Source: Polycladomyces abyssicola (GTDB taxonomy: Bacteria > Bacillota > Bacilli > Thermoactinomycetales > JIR-001). Taken from it: 64,000 nt of DNA. Position 1 is the stretch's first letter; each line of letters starts with the position of its first letter. Below are positions 9,178 to 18,411 of this stretch, in pieces. The stretch covers positions 1,352,001 through 1,416,000 of the forward strand of contig NZ_AP024601.1 of the NCBI RefSeq assembly GCF_018326425.1, given 5' to 3'. The notes below the pieces were generated by a model. It was not told the DNA's origin, did no database searches, and saw only the letters and a list, made by a program, of their open reading frames with translations. The position numbers were made by a program, and so were the translations under genes.

Positions 9178-10461
9178 ATGGTATTGACAACTTTTGTATT
9201 GTCGCTGCTGGGGGCCATGGCGCTTGGGGTACCCATTGCAATCGCGCTTTTATTTTGTGGCGTCTGTCTCATGATTGTGATGGGAAACTTCGACAGTCAA
9301 ATCATTGCGCAAAACCTGATAAACGGAGCGGACAACTTTCCGCTGATGGCTATTCCGTTTTTCATTCTTGCCGGGGAATTCATGAATGCAGGGGGAATTT
9401 CGAAACGGATCGTTAATTTCGCTATGGCACTGGTCGGCCATATCAAGGGTGGACTTGGATATGTGGCCATTATTGGCAGTGTGATTTTTGCCGGTCTTTC
9501 CGGTTCTGCTGTTGCCGATACCGCTGCGCTGGGCGCACTCTTGATTCCGATGATGAGAGATGCGGGTTATGCCACGAACAGATCTGCAGGTTTACTTGCT
9601 GCAGGAGGAATTATTGCTCCGATTATTCCGCCAAGCATTCCGATGATTTTGTTCGGGGTGGCGGCTAACGTCTCCATTACCAAGTTGTTTATGGCTGGAA
9701 TTGTACCCGGGCTGTTGATCGGCCTGGCGTTGGTTACTACTTGGTGGTGGGTCGTGAGAAAAGATGACCTTCAGGTGCAACCACGCAAATCGGTGAAAGA
9801 GATATGGATTGCCACACGTAAAGCGTTTTGGGCATTGATTTTACCGATCTTGATTATCGCCGGTTTGCGCGGGGGCGTGTTCACCCCGACAGAAGCAGCC
9901 GTTGTCGCCGCTTTCTATGCGTTTTTTGTCGGGATACTGATTTATCGCGAATTGAAAATCAAGGATTTGTACCGGGTGTTATTGCAGGCCGGAAAAACCA
10001 CCAGTGTCGTCATGTTTCTGGCAGCCGCAGCGATGGTGTCCGCTTGGTTGACCACTGTAGCGAATATTCCGAATGAAGTCACGACCTTATTGGGGCCGTT
10101 GATCGACCATCCGATCCTGCTGATGATTGCGATTAACATCATCGTTTTGATTGTCGGTACCGCCGTCGACCTGACGCCAACTGTCCTGATCCTGACCCCG
10201 GTGCTCATGCCGATCATCCAGAAAGCAGGAATCGATCCGATCTATTTTGGCGTGATTTTTATCCTGAACAACTGTATCGGATTGCTGACGCCACCCGTCG
10301 GCACGGTACTGAATGTCGCTTGCGGCATAGCGCGAATCGCGATGGACGACATCATGAAAGGAGTCTGGCCGTTTTTGTTGGTGGAATGTCTTGTTCTGTT
10401 GATACTCACTCTTTTCCCGGATCTCACATTGGTTCCGTTGCATTGGTTCTATGACAAATAG
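9178..10461 (+). CDS. TRAP transporter large permease DctM
   Basis: A 427-residue membrane protein with about 12 helices and DctM signatures: PLMAIPFFILAGEFMNAGGI, GLSGSAVADTAALG, and IIPPSIPMILFG. It forms the sodium-driven translocation channel with DctQ. It follows dctQ by 22 bases in the operon begun by the promoter at 7327. Confidence 0.95.
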   Translation: MVLTTFVLSLLGAMALGVPIAIALLFCGVCLMIVMGNFDSQIIAQNLINGADNFPLMAIPFFILAGEFMNAGGISKRIVNFAMALVGHIKGGLGYVAIIGSVIFAGLSGSAVADTAALGALLIPMMRDAGYATNRSAGLLAAGGIIAPIIPPSIPMILFGVAANVSITKLFMAGIVPGLLIGLALVTTWWWVVRKDDLQVQPRKSVKEIWIATRKAFWALILPILIIAGLRGGVFTPTEAAVVAAFYAFFVGILIYRELKIKDLYRVLLQAGKTTSVVMFLAAAAMVSAWLTTVANIPNEVTTLLGPLIDHPILLMIAINIIVLIVGTAVDLTPTVLILTPVLMPIIQKAGIDPIYFGVIFILNNCIGLLTPPVGTVLNVACGIARIAMDDIMKGVWPFLLVECLVLLILTLFPDLTLVPLHWFYDK

Positions 10462-10473
10462 GGGGAGTGAACG

Positions 10474-11538
10474 TTGCATAAATGGAAGGTGGTTGTGACT
10501 GACTGGGAGTATACGGATCTTCGGTATGAAGAGCGCGTTTTTCGGCATGAGGATATCGAGCTGGTGCCTTCCCAGTGTCGGACGGAAGCAGAGGTAATCG
10601 ACGCTTGCCGGGACGCTGATGCAATCATCAACCAGTATGCGCCGATCAGCCGCAAGGTGGTCGAGTCGCTTGAAAAGTGCAAGGTGATTACCCGGTATGG
10701 AGTCGGTGTCGACACCATTGATCTGAACGCTGCAACCGAAAAGGGAATTTGCGTTGCCAACGTGCCGGATTACTGCATGGACGAGGTAGCCGACCATGCC
10801 TTGGCGTTGCTGCTTGATGTGACACGGAAGGTGAGCCTGGCCAACCATTATGTAAAAAACGGAAAATGGGATTTCAAAGTGACACAGCCGATTTACCGCT
10901 TGCGTGGACGGACGCTCGGGATGGTCGGGTTCGGAAAAATCCCGCAGGTACTGGCGGAAAAAGTAAAACCGTTGGGGCTTCGAGTGATCGCATACGATCC
11001 ATATGTTCCGGAAACGGTTGCAAAGGAAAAAGGTGTGTCGCTGGTTGCGCTGGATGATTTGTGTCGGCAGGCGGACATCATCTCGGTGCATGCTCCATTG
11101 ACACAGTTGACCAGAGGGATGCTTGGTAAAAAGCAGTTTGCGCTGATGAAAAAGGGTGCGTTTGTAATCAACGCATCCCGCGGACCGGTGATCGATGAGG
11201 AGGCTCTTGTGGAAGCATTGCGGGAAGGCAAAATCGCCGGCGCGGGTCTCGATGTGGTGGAGATGGAGCCCATTTGCCCCGATCATCCGCTGCTTCAGAT
11301 GGAAAATGTGGTGCTGACGCCGCATGTCGCATGGTATTCGGAAGAGGCGGCGGCCGAAATGCGGACGAAAGCCGCTCTTGGTGTGGTTGATGTGCTGTTG
11401 CATGGGGAATACCCGAAGTACTTGGTCAATTGGCAGGTGAAAGAAAAGGTGAACCTGCAAGAGAACTCGGGTAGTAAGAGATATACGCCTGAGCAATTTC
11501 TTCTGTTAGCCGGTGAAAAAGCGATCAAACCGGTGTGA
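10474..11538 (+). CDS. D-isomer-specific 2-hydroxyacid dehydrogenase
   Basis: NAD(P)-dependent reductase or dehydrogenase of 354 residues, of the family that includes phosphoglycerate dehydrogenase and glyoxylate/hydroxypyruvate reductases. The Rossmann motif is GMVGFGKIP. The catalytic Arg is in NASRGPVIDEEAL, Glu in the DVVEMEP stretch and His in LTPHVAW. It starts at TTG 10474, 13 bases after dctM, so it is in the TRAP operon. It may interconvert a 2-keto and a D-2-hydroxy acid in sugar-acid catabolism; the substrate is unknown. Compare 25168, where the catalytic Arg is missing. Confidence 0.9.
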   Translation: MHKWKVVVTDWEYTDLRYEERVFRHEDIELVPSQCRTEAEVIDACRDADAIINQYAPISRKVVESLEKCKVITRYGVGVDTIDLNAATEKGICVANVPDYCMDEVADHALALLLDVTRKVSLANHYVKNGKWDFKVTQPIYRLRGRTLGMVGFGKIPQVLAEKVKPLGLRVIAYDPYVPETVAKEKGVSLVALDDLCRQADIISVHAPLTQLTRGMLGKKQFALMKKGAFVINASRGPVIDEEALVEALREGKIAGAGLDVVEMEPICPDHPLLQMENVVLTPHVAWYSEEAAAEMRTKAALGVVDVLLHGEYPKYLVNWQVKEKVNLQENSGSKRYTPEQFLLLAGEKAIKPV

Positions 11539-11575
11539 ACCGGCGATAAGTGATCATATGGAAAGGAGTTTCATC

Positions 11576-12628
11576 ATGAAAAAATGGGTCAAAAATCTGG
11601 CGGTAAGTCTACTCATCCCCGGCCTTCTGTTCATGGTAGCAGGCTGCGGCCTGATAGGAACCGCGCAACCGGCGTCACCCGCCAAAGGGATCCAGGTGCG
11701 CATGATCAAGGCTGGGATCGGATTGAACGAGGATCACCCGCAAGGGCAAGGGCTCAAAAAATTCAAGGAAATCGTCGAGCGGAAAACCGGTGGCAAATGG
11801 AAAGTGCAAACCTATTTCAGCGCGCAGTTGGGGGATGACCTGAAAATGACGGAAGCGCTGAAAGGGGGTCTGCAGGAAATCACCATTCCTTCCACCTCGC
11901 CGCTGGTTGGCACCGTCAAGGAATTCGGGATTTTCGACTTCCCGTTTGTGTTCAATGATCCGAAGGAAGCAGACGCGGTGCTGGACGGTCCGCTTGGGCA
12001 AAAACTATTGCAAAAGCTTCCGCAGCACGGTCTGATCGGTCTCGCCTACTGGGAGAACGGGTTCCGCAATCTGACCAACAGCAAGCATCCGGTTGCAACC
12101 GTGGCGGATTTCAGAGGATTGAAAATCCGGACGATGCAAAATGAGGTTCATATCAACGCGTTTAAGGCGCTGGGTGTAAACCCGACACCGATGGCGTTTT
12201 CCGAAGTGTTCAGCGCGCTTGAGAGCAAAACGGTCGATGGACAAGAAAATCCGCTGGCGACAATCGAATCAAACAAATTTAACGAAGTCCAAAAATATCT
12301 GAGCCTGACCAACCATGTGTATACACCGTTCGTGTTCTTGGTCAGCAAAAAATTCTGGGATCAACTGTCGGATGAAGAAAAGAAAATTCTGACGGATGCG
12401 GCCATCGAAGCGGGCAAGTACGAACGTGAGCTGAACCGCCAACAAAACAAGAAATCGCTTGAAAACCTGAAGCGAAAAGGGATGCAGGTGAACGAGTTCA
12501 GTCCGGAAGAAAAGAAAAAAGCACAGGAGATCATCAAGCCGGTTATCGACAAGTATTCGAAGGAGTTTGGTGAGGATCTGGTCAAGCAAATGTATGACGA
12601 AGTGAACAAAGTGCGCGGTCAAAAGTAA
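11576..12628 (+). CDS. second TRAP substrate-binding lipoprotein (DctP family)
   Basis: A 350-residue solute receptor with a lipoprotein signal (lipobox VAGC about residue 24). It has family segments AYWENGFRNLTNSKHPV and VDGQENPLATIE. The start at ATG 11576 follows AAAGGAG. No dctQ/dctM lies next to it, so it may share the permease at 8625-10461, possibly with a different ligand, or replace the frameshifted DctP at 7589. Its sequence differs clearly from that first DctP. Confidence 0.92.
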   Translation: MKKWVKNLAVSLLIPGLLFMVAGCGLIGTAQPASPAKGIQVRMIKAGIGLNEDHPQGQGLKKFKEIVERKTGGKWKVQTYFSAQLGDDLKMTEALKGGLQEITIPSTSPLVGTVKEFGIFDFPFVFNDPKEADAVLDGPLGQKLLQKLPQHGLIGLAYWENGFRNLTNSKHPVATVADFRGLKIRTMQNEVHINAFKALGVNPTPMAFSEVFSALESKTVDGQENPLATIESNKFNEVQKYLSLTNHVYTPFVFLVSKKFWDQLSDEEKKILTDAAIEAGKYERELNRQQNKKSLENLKRKGMQVNEFSPEEKKKAQEIIKPVIDKYSKEFGEDLVKQMYDEVNKVRGQK

Positions 12629-12629
12629 T

Positions 12630-12650
12630 CCTCATCGCCTGATGAGGAGG
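12630..12650 (+). promoter_or_regulatory. hairpin overlapping the ribosome-binding site of the LarA-like gene
   Basis: CCTCATC (12630-12636) pairs with GATGAGG (12641-12647), and the right arm overlaps the GAGGAGG Shine-Dalgarno of the next gene. Folding would hide part of the ribosome-binding site unless ribosomes finishing dctP open it, which suggests translational coupling. Confidence 0.45.
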
Positions 12651-12658
12651 AGATGACG

Positions 12659-13921
12659 ATGAAAATCATTGAGGAATTACTCCAAGATGTTTCTCTCCCC
12701 CGACTGGTGAAAGTCCGTCAGAAGTTTGATGCACCGGAAGTGCCCGACGTGGCGGCTGCCGTCCATGAAACCATCCGTGAGGCGGGCGTCCTGTCCCGGA
12801 TTTCCCATGGCGACCGGGTCGCCATCGCGGTGGGAAGCCGCGGGGTGGCGGATATCCCGATTTTGACGAGGGAAGTGGTGAATGCGGTCAAATCAGCCGG
12901 CGGACAACCGTTTATTGTGCCAGCGATGGGAAGCCATGGCGGCGCAACCGCTGAAGGACAAATCGATGTTTTGAAGCAATTGGGGGTCACCGAAGCGACG
13001 GTTGGGGCTCCGATCCTCTCAAGTATGGAAGTGGTGGAGGTGGGAAGGCTGGCCAATGGCCTTCCCGTCTACATCGACAAGCATGCGTACGGGGCAGATA
13101 AGGTGATCGTCATCAACCGCATTAAACCGCACACTGCTTTCAGAGGGCCGGTGGAAAGCGGATTGATGAAAATGATCACGATCGGGCTCGGCAAGCAAAA
13201 AGGGGCAGAAGCTGCCCATGCCTACAGCTTCAAATACATGGCGGAACACGTGCTGGCCATGGCGAAAATCACCATGAGCAAAGTGCCGATTATCTTTGGG
13301 TTGGGCACGATTGAAAACGCCTATGACCGACCGGCAAAAATCGTGGCAGTTCCAGCGGAAAAGATTGAAGAGGTGGAACCGCAGCTACTGATCGAAGCAA
13401 AGGCGCTGATGCCCCGTATCTTGTTTGATCCGATTGACGTCTTGGTGGTGAATGAAATTGGAAAGGACATTTCCGGCGACGGGATGGATCCCAATATCAC
13501 CGGTCGCTATGCGACCCCATATGCCAGCGGCGGACCCGATGTCACCCGGATCGTTGTGATCGGATTGACAGTTAAAACGCACGGCAACGCCAACGGGATC
13601 GGTTTGGCCGATATCACAACCCGCAAAGCGTTTGAAGCGATCCAATGGGAAAAGGGGTATGCCAACGCATTGACGAGCACAGTGGTTAATACCGTAAAAC
13701 TGCCGATGTTTTTGGAAACGGAGGAACTGGCGGTGAAAGCGGCGGTTAAAACGTGTAATGCGTTTGATCTGACAAAGGTGCGCTTGGTCTGGATCCGCAA
13801 CACGCTGGAATTGAAGGAAATCTGGATCTCGGAAAGCCTGCTGGAGGAAGCACGGCAACGGAAGGATGTCGAGATTTTGACGGAACCGGCATCTGTCGAT
13901 TTCTCCGTTTGGCCGGAATGA
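12659..13921 (+). CDS. LarA-family nickel-pincer cofactor-dependent isomerase-like protein
   Basis: About 420 residues, related to the lactate racemase LarA (DUF2088 fold). Motifs include [14 protein letters not shown] near residue 100 and [20 protein letters not shown] near 155. A second half includes [14 protein letters not shown]. LarA enzymes racemise or epimerise 2-hydroxyacids using a covalently bound nickel pincer nucleotide. Placed between a TRAP receptor and a galactonate-type dehydratase, it may epimerise an aldonate or aldarate (inference). The cofactor genes larB, larC and larE are not in this window. ATG 12659 has better spacing from GGAGG than ATG 12653. Confidence 0.8.
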   Translation: MKIIEELLQDVSLPRLVKVRQKFDAPEVPDVAAAVHETIREAGVLSRISHGDRVAIAVGSRGVADIPILTREVVNAVKSAGGQPFIVPAMGSHGGATAEGQIDVLKQLGVTEATVGAPILSSMEVVEVGRLANGLPVYIDKHAYGADKVIVINRIKPHTAFRGPVESGLMKMITIGLGKQKGAEAAHAYSFKYMAEHVLAMAKITMSKVPIIFGLGTIENAYDRPAKIVAVPAEKIEEVEPQLLIEAKALMPRILFDPIDVLVVNEIGKDISGDGMDPNITGRYATPYASGGPDVTRIVVIGLTVKTHGNANGIGLADITTRKAFEAIQWEKGYANALTSTVVNTVKLPMFLETEELAVKAAVKTCNAFDLTKVRLVWIRNTLELKEIWISESLLEEARQRKDVEILTEPASVDFSVWPE

Positions 13922-13946
13922 CTTTTGCCAGAGGAGATTGGATGAT

Positions 13947-15095
13947 ATGAAAATCACCGGCTTCAGACTCTATAAAGTTCCTCCCCGCTGGTTGTTTCTG
14001 AAGGTGGAAACGGACGCCGGCATTGCGGGCTGGGGGGAACCGATCGTGGAAGGGCGGGCCGACACAGTGGCCGCCTGTGTCAAGGAATTGAGTGATTATT
14101 TAATAGGAAAGGATCCGCTTCGGATTGAAGATCACTGGCAGGTGTTGTATCGTGGAGGATTTTATCGGGGTGGTCCGATCCTGACCAGCGCTTTGTCCGG
14201 TATTGAGCAGGCGTTGTGGGATATCAAGGGCAAATATTACCACCTTCCGGTCTACCAAATGCTGGGCGGTGCTGCTCGCGACAAAATCCGTGTCTACTCT
14301 TGGATCGGCGGCGATCGGCCGCAGGACGTGGGAGCGGCTGCGAAAGAAAAAGTGGAGGCGGGATTTACCGCTGTCAAGATGAATGCGACAGAGGAGATGA
14401 ATTATATCGATTCTATTTCCAAGGTGGAAGCGGTGGTCAGTCGGATTGCGGCCATCCGGGAAGCGGTTGGCAAGGACATTGGCATCGGCATCGATTTTCA
14501 CGGCCGGGTGCACAAGGCGATGGCAAAAATCTTGGCAAAAGAGCTGGAGCCTTATCGTCCGATGTTTTTGGAAGAGCCGGTTCTCCCGGAAAACAACGAG
14601 GCGCTCCGGGAAATTGCCCGTCACACCACCACTCCCATTGCAACCGGAGAACGGCAATATACTCGCTGGGGGTTTAAGCAGATTTTGCTGGAAGGGTATG
14701 TGGATATCATCCAGCCGGATCTGTCGCATGCCGGCGGGATTCTCGAAGTGAAGAAAATTGCGGCGATGGCCGAAACGCTCGATGTGGCGGTGGCCCCGCA
14801 CTGTCCACTGGGATCGATCGCGCTGGCTGCTTCGTTGCAAGTGGATGCTTGCACGCCGAATGTGATCATCCAAGAACAAAGTCTTGGCATCCATTACAAC
14901 CAGGGCAGTGACTTGCTGGATTACCTCGTGGACCCGACGGTATTTCAATACGTGGATGGTTTTGTGGAGATTCCGCAGGGACCGGGCCTTGGTATCGACA
15001 TCAATGAGGAGCGGGTCAGGGAAGCGGCAGAACAAGGCCACAACTGGAAGAATCCGGTTTGGAGGAACGAGGACGGAACAGTTGCGGAATGGTAA
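13947..15095 (+). CDS. dgoD: D-galactonate dehydratase-like enolase-superfamily protein
   Basis: A 382-residue member of the mandelate racemase/muconate lactonizing group. It closely resembles E. coli DgoD: a PPRW segment near the N terminus, [10 protein letters not shown]-like [14 protein letters not shown], the metal-ligand GIDFHGRV segment, [28 protein letters not shown] and the catalytic-type [13 protein letters not shown], ending [14 protein letters not shown]. It should dehydrate an aldonate (D-galactonate or an epimer) to a 2-keto-3-deoxy acid for KdgK/KDPG aldolase downstream. The start ATG 13947 follows GAGGAG. Confidence 0.88.
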   Translation: MKITGFRLYKVPPRWLFLKVETDAGIAGWGEPIVEGRADTVAACVKELSDYLIGKDPLRIEDHWQVLYRGGFYRGGPILTSALSGIEQALWDIKGKYYHLPVYQMLGGAARDKIRVYSWIGGDRPQDVGAAAKEKVEAGFTAVKMNATEEMNYIDSISKVEAVVSRIAAIREAVGKDIGIGIDFHGRVHKAMAKILAKELEPYRPMFLEEPVLPENNEALREIARHTTTPIATGERQYTRWGFKQILLEGYVDIIQPDLSHAGGILEVKKIAAMAETLDVAVAPHCPLGSIALAASLQVDACTPNVIIQEQSLGIHYNQGSDLLDYLVDPTVFQYVDGFVEIPQGPGLGIDINEERVREAAEQGHNWKNPVWRNEDGTVAEW

Positions 15096-15186
15096 CACTT
15101 CCCTTTCAAAGTGACGTGAAGCTTCGTGGGGATTGGGGACAGGAAGATCAACCCGCTAAGCAGCTGGGTTGTACGGAGGGAGACGA

Positions 15187-17385
15187 ATGTCCGTTCAGTA
15201 TCCGACAATCGATAACCCGGTGAATCCTTACCGGGACAATGTGCAGGGAAAAGCCAATGAACCGATTTGCGTAGCGGGATTACTGGATCGAGCCAAGCAG
15301 ATTCTCGGGCCGACGTATGATGGACCGGCGCCTGACTGGACACTGGAATCGATCTATGACCGCCTCGAAAGCAATGCACCGCGAATTGCTATAATCGGCG
15401 GCTCCGCGGATCATCCAGCCCATATCATGGATTTTCAAACATCGGCCCGGGCGGCGGTGCGCATCTGGCAGAACGGCGGGGTACCATTTTATTTTTCCAC
15501 TCCCGTCATGTGTGATGGAACAGCGCAAAGCAACCAAGGAATGAGCTACTCCCTGCAAAGCCGCAACGCCGTGGCGCAAATGGTGGTCAATCAAATCGAA
15601 GCCCACAGCTATCACGGCGCATTTGTGATTCAGGGATGCGACAAGCAGCCCCTCGGTGTGGTCAGCGCGTTGGCGCATGTGGATCGGATCCGCCGGCTGC
15701 GGGGGGAAGCCCCATTCTTTGCCACGTTCGCGCCGGCACACGTACTGAAAGGTGAGACGATTCCGCCTGACCTGTATGAGGAGCTGGAAGAAGTGGCAAA
15801 GCGGGCGGAAGATCAGGGGGCAACCGATATCGCTTACGATTTGCGGGATACAATGTCATATATTTTGCAGTGTTCGTCGAACACCGCTTTCCAAGGAGTG
15901 CTCGAAAGGGCGAGAGAACGCGGGATCATTACGAAAGCGGAGCACAAGGATTATGAAAAGCGGTTGGCGGTGGCGACTTGCGACGGCAAAGGCGGCGTTT
16001 GCGCGTTTAACGGCACGGGAAACAGTTCACGCCATCTGGTGGCGGGCTTCGGCCTTGTACATCCGGCGCTGGAACTGTTGACGGAACCTCCAAGCCAAGA
16101 AGCGGTAAACCAAGCGCTCGACAGTTTGGCGACGATGATCAACGACCCGATGTTTGGGGTGTCGAACATCATGGCCGCCAACATCCGGAACGCGATTCGC
16201 ATCCACAGCGCTTCTGGCGGATCGACGAACCTGATGATGCATATGGTGGCTGCGATGCTGTATGGTGGCTACAAGTTCAGTTTGTGGGACATCAACCGAA
16301 TTCACCACGAGCACCCGGTGCCGGATCTGTTCGATTACAGCCTGACGGAAGGACGCGACATTTTCGTGTTGGCCATGCAGTGCTGCAACGGAAAGATTCG
16401 CGGCATGGAAACATTGTTCCATGAACTTTTGGAAAACGGGGTGCCGATGGATCTGGATGCCCCGACTGTTACCGGCACCACATGGCGGGAACGACTGGCG
16501 AACCAAGAGCGTCTGTCCGCGAAACATGCTGACAATCCGATCATCTTGTCTACGCCCCGGCGTCCTTTCAGTGGGGTGGATGTGCTCACAGGCAACTTTT
16601 TTGAAAGTGCGGTGGTCAAAATCAGCGGCATGCCGACTTCCCAGCTGGACGAGTTTGACAAGAAGGTTGCCTTCGTTCTCTACTACGAAAACGAGGATGA
16701 TGCCAACCGTAGGCTGCTGGACCTCGGTTTGCTGGAAAAATTGAAGCGGGAACGCTGCTTCAACCATCAGAGTTTGCTGGCGGTGCTGAGACATAATGCG
16801 CCGGACCGTTATGATGAGTGGGAGGGTCTGGACTATGACAGCCTGTTTGATCGGTTGGTGGAAAACAATGTGCTGAAAGTCGCGGTTGTGATATCCGGAC
16901 AGGGACCGATCGCATTCGGTATGCCGGAAATGTTTACCCCGATGCAGCATATCAATGCCAACCGGAAGCTGAAACGGTTGGTGACAGTCATCAGCGACGG
17001 CCGCTATTCTGGTGTGACGTATGGTGCGGCGATCGGCCACATGACGCCGGAAGCGCTGCAAGGCGGTGGTATCCTGTACCTGAAAACGGGTGACCTTTTG
17101 TATCTAGACTTACGGGGGCGGCAGATTCAGTTCCTGGATGAAGTCGCATTCCAAAGAGGGGACCTGCGGTTTGAATTCGACTCCGTACGCGCTTCCCGAC
17201 AGGAACTGGCCGATCAGCGGCTTGCCCGTATCCGCCAGCGGCAACGCCTGGTGGCGGCAGGCAACCGGTTGTATGCCCATACTGACGCGGCGCACGGGGT
17301 GGTTCCGCTGGCAGTGGCAGAAGAGGCTGAACTGGATTATCAAACGGACATCATTTTGCCCAAAAACAACCGAGTGACACAGTAA
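15187..17385 (+). CDS. IlvD/Edd-family dehydratase, YjhG/YagF (xylonate dehydratase) type
   Basis: A 732-residue Fe-S dehydratase. The family features are CDGTAQSNQGM, the cluster-binding GCDKQPLGV, ASGGSTNLMMHMVAAM and SDGRYSGVTYGAAIGHMTPE. The pattern is closest in memory to the E. coli YjhG/YagF D-xylonate dehydratases rather than to dihydroxyacid dehydratase of branched-chain synthesis. Expected product: a 2-keto-3-deoxy-pentonate or hexonate. ATG 15187 follows GGAGGGAGAC. It is longer than YjhG (about 655), with extra C-terminal sequence. Confidence 0.85.
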   Translation: MSVQYPTIDNPVNPYRDNVQGKANEPICVAGLLDRAKQILGPTYDGPAPDWTLESIYDRLESNAPRIAIIGGSADHPAHIMDFQTSARAAVRIWQNGGVPFYFSTPVMCDGTAQSNQGMSYSLQSRNAVAQMVVNQIEAHSYHGAFVIQGCDKQPLGVVSALAHVDRIRRLRGEAPFFATFAPAHVLKGETIPPDLYEELEEVAKRAEDQGATDIAYDLRDTMSYILQCSSNTAFQGVLERARERGIITKAEHKDYEKRLAVATCDGKGGVCAFNGTGNSSRHLVAGFGLVHPALELLTEPPSQEAVNQALDSLATMINDPMFGVSNIMAANIRNAIRIHSASGGSTNLMMHMVAAMLYGGYKFSLWDINRIHHEHPVPDLFDYSLTEGRDIFVLAMQCCNGKIRGMETLFHELLENGVPMDLDAPTVTGTTWRERLANQERLSAKHADNPIILSTPRRPFSGVDVLTGNFFESAVVKISGMPTSQLDEFDKKVAFVLYYENEDDANRRLLDLGLLEKLKRERCFNHQSLLAVLRHNAPDRYDEWEGLDYDSLFDRLVENNVLKVAVVISGQGPIAFGMPEMFTPMQHINANRKLKRLVTVISDGRYSGVTYGAAIGHMTPEALQGGGILYLKTGDLLYLDLRGRQIQFLDEVAFQRGDLRFEFDSVRASRQELADQRLARIRQRQRLVAAGNRLYAHTDAAHGVVPLAVAEEAELDYQTDIILPKNNRVTQ

Positions 17386-17475
17386 TGTGAACAGAATCGC
17401 CCAGTGTCTGAAGTGTAAAAGATGCACGGCTGGCGGTTACCACCGTTTTTGTTGAATGGAAAGGAGCATCAAGTT

Positions 17476-18411
17476 TTGAACCAAACGAGAGAAACGTTTC
17501 GCAAACTTGGCTTTCCCGAGGGAGATTGCCATGACTTGCCCACATCCGGCAAGACGTTTCCGGACGGTGCCCAGTACCGGGTGGAAATTCCCAGCGTTGA
17601 AGGGCCAGCTTCGCTGGAAGCGGTCATCCAGGCCTGCAAGGACTACGATGTGACGATTCACCGGATTTCACAAGGTAGTGGCATCATGTTGCTGACAGAC
17701 GAGGAATTGCGGCAGATGGCGGAAATCGGTCGCCACGAACAATTGGAAATCAGCTTGTTTGTGGGTCCACGGGGAACTTGGGACATCACTTCGATGTCGT
17801 GGGCGAGCGCCGGCAAAATTGCCGGGCTGCGCGTCCAAGGAATGGATCAGCTGGCCTATTCGATCGAAGATATCAAACGGGCTTGCAGCATGGGCATACG
17901 CAGCATTTTGGTAGCGGATGAAGGGCTTTTATGGTTAGTTAATGAATTGAATAAAATGAGAGAGTTACCCAACGATCTGTTGGTCAAAGTATCGGTGCAA
18001 ATGGCCCATTCGAATCCGGTCTCGATCCGCCTGATGGAACAAATCGGCGCCGGTACCTACAATGTGCCGACCGATCTTACCCTAGCCCGCCTGGCGGCAA
18101 TTCGGCAGGCGGTTGACATTCCGATCGACATTTATGTTGAGGTTCCCGATGATGTGGGTGGCTTTATCCGCCACTATGAGATTCCCGAAATCATCCGGGT
18201 GGCAGCTCCCGTTTACATCAAGTTCGGCTTGCGCAATGCGCCCAACCTCTATCCTTCGGGAACCCATTTGGAAGCGACCTCGATCGCATTAAGCCGGGAG
18301 CGGGTACGGCGGGCGCGTATCGGTCTTGACATGATCAAACGTTATGCGCCGCATTTGAAAACGTCGGCAAGGGGAGCGGCGGGATTGGCGGTCCCCGTGG
18401 AAGCAAAATGA
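17476..18411 (+). CDS. conserved TIM-barrel-like protein, resembling peptidase U32 domains
   Basis: A 311-residue cytoplasmic protein without signal peptide. I recognise only a general resemblance to U32-type TIM-barrel domains (VKVSVQMAHSNPVSIRL, GAGTYNVPTDLTL, APVYIKFGLRNAPNLYPSG). Function is not known. It sits between a dehydratase and KDG kinase and overlaps the latter by 4 bases (ATGA), so it is translationally coupled to sugar-acid catabolism. The start TTG 17476 lies 9 bases after AAGGAG; an upstream in-frame start at 17422 lacks such a site. Confidence 0.7.
   Translation: MNQTRETFRKLGFPEGDCHDLPTSGKTFPDGAQYRVEIPSVEGPASLEAVIQACKDYDVTIHRISQGSGIMLLTDEELRQMAEIGRHEQLEISLFVGPRGTWDITSMSWASAGKIAGLRVQGMDQLAYSIEDIKRACSMGIRSILVADEGLLWLVNELNKMRELPNDLLVKVSVQMAHSNPVSIRLMEQIGAGTYNVPTDLTLARLAAIRQAVDIPIDIYVEVPDDVGGFIRHYEIPEIIRVAAPVYIKFGLRNAPNLYPSGTHLEATSIALSRERVRRARIGLDMIKRYAPHLKTSARGAAGLAVPVEAK

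Noticed and set aside
10087-11496. Long antisense open frame (469 codons) over dctM and the 2-hydroxyacid dehydrogenase
   Set aside because: It mirrors two well-supported genes, has no recognisable motifs and no ribosome-binding site; it is a by-product of codon bias.
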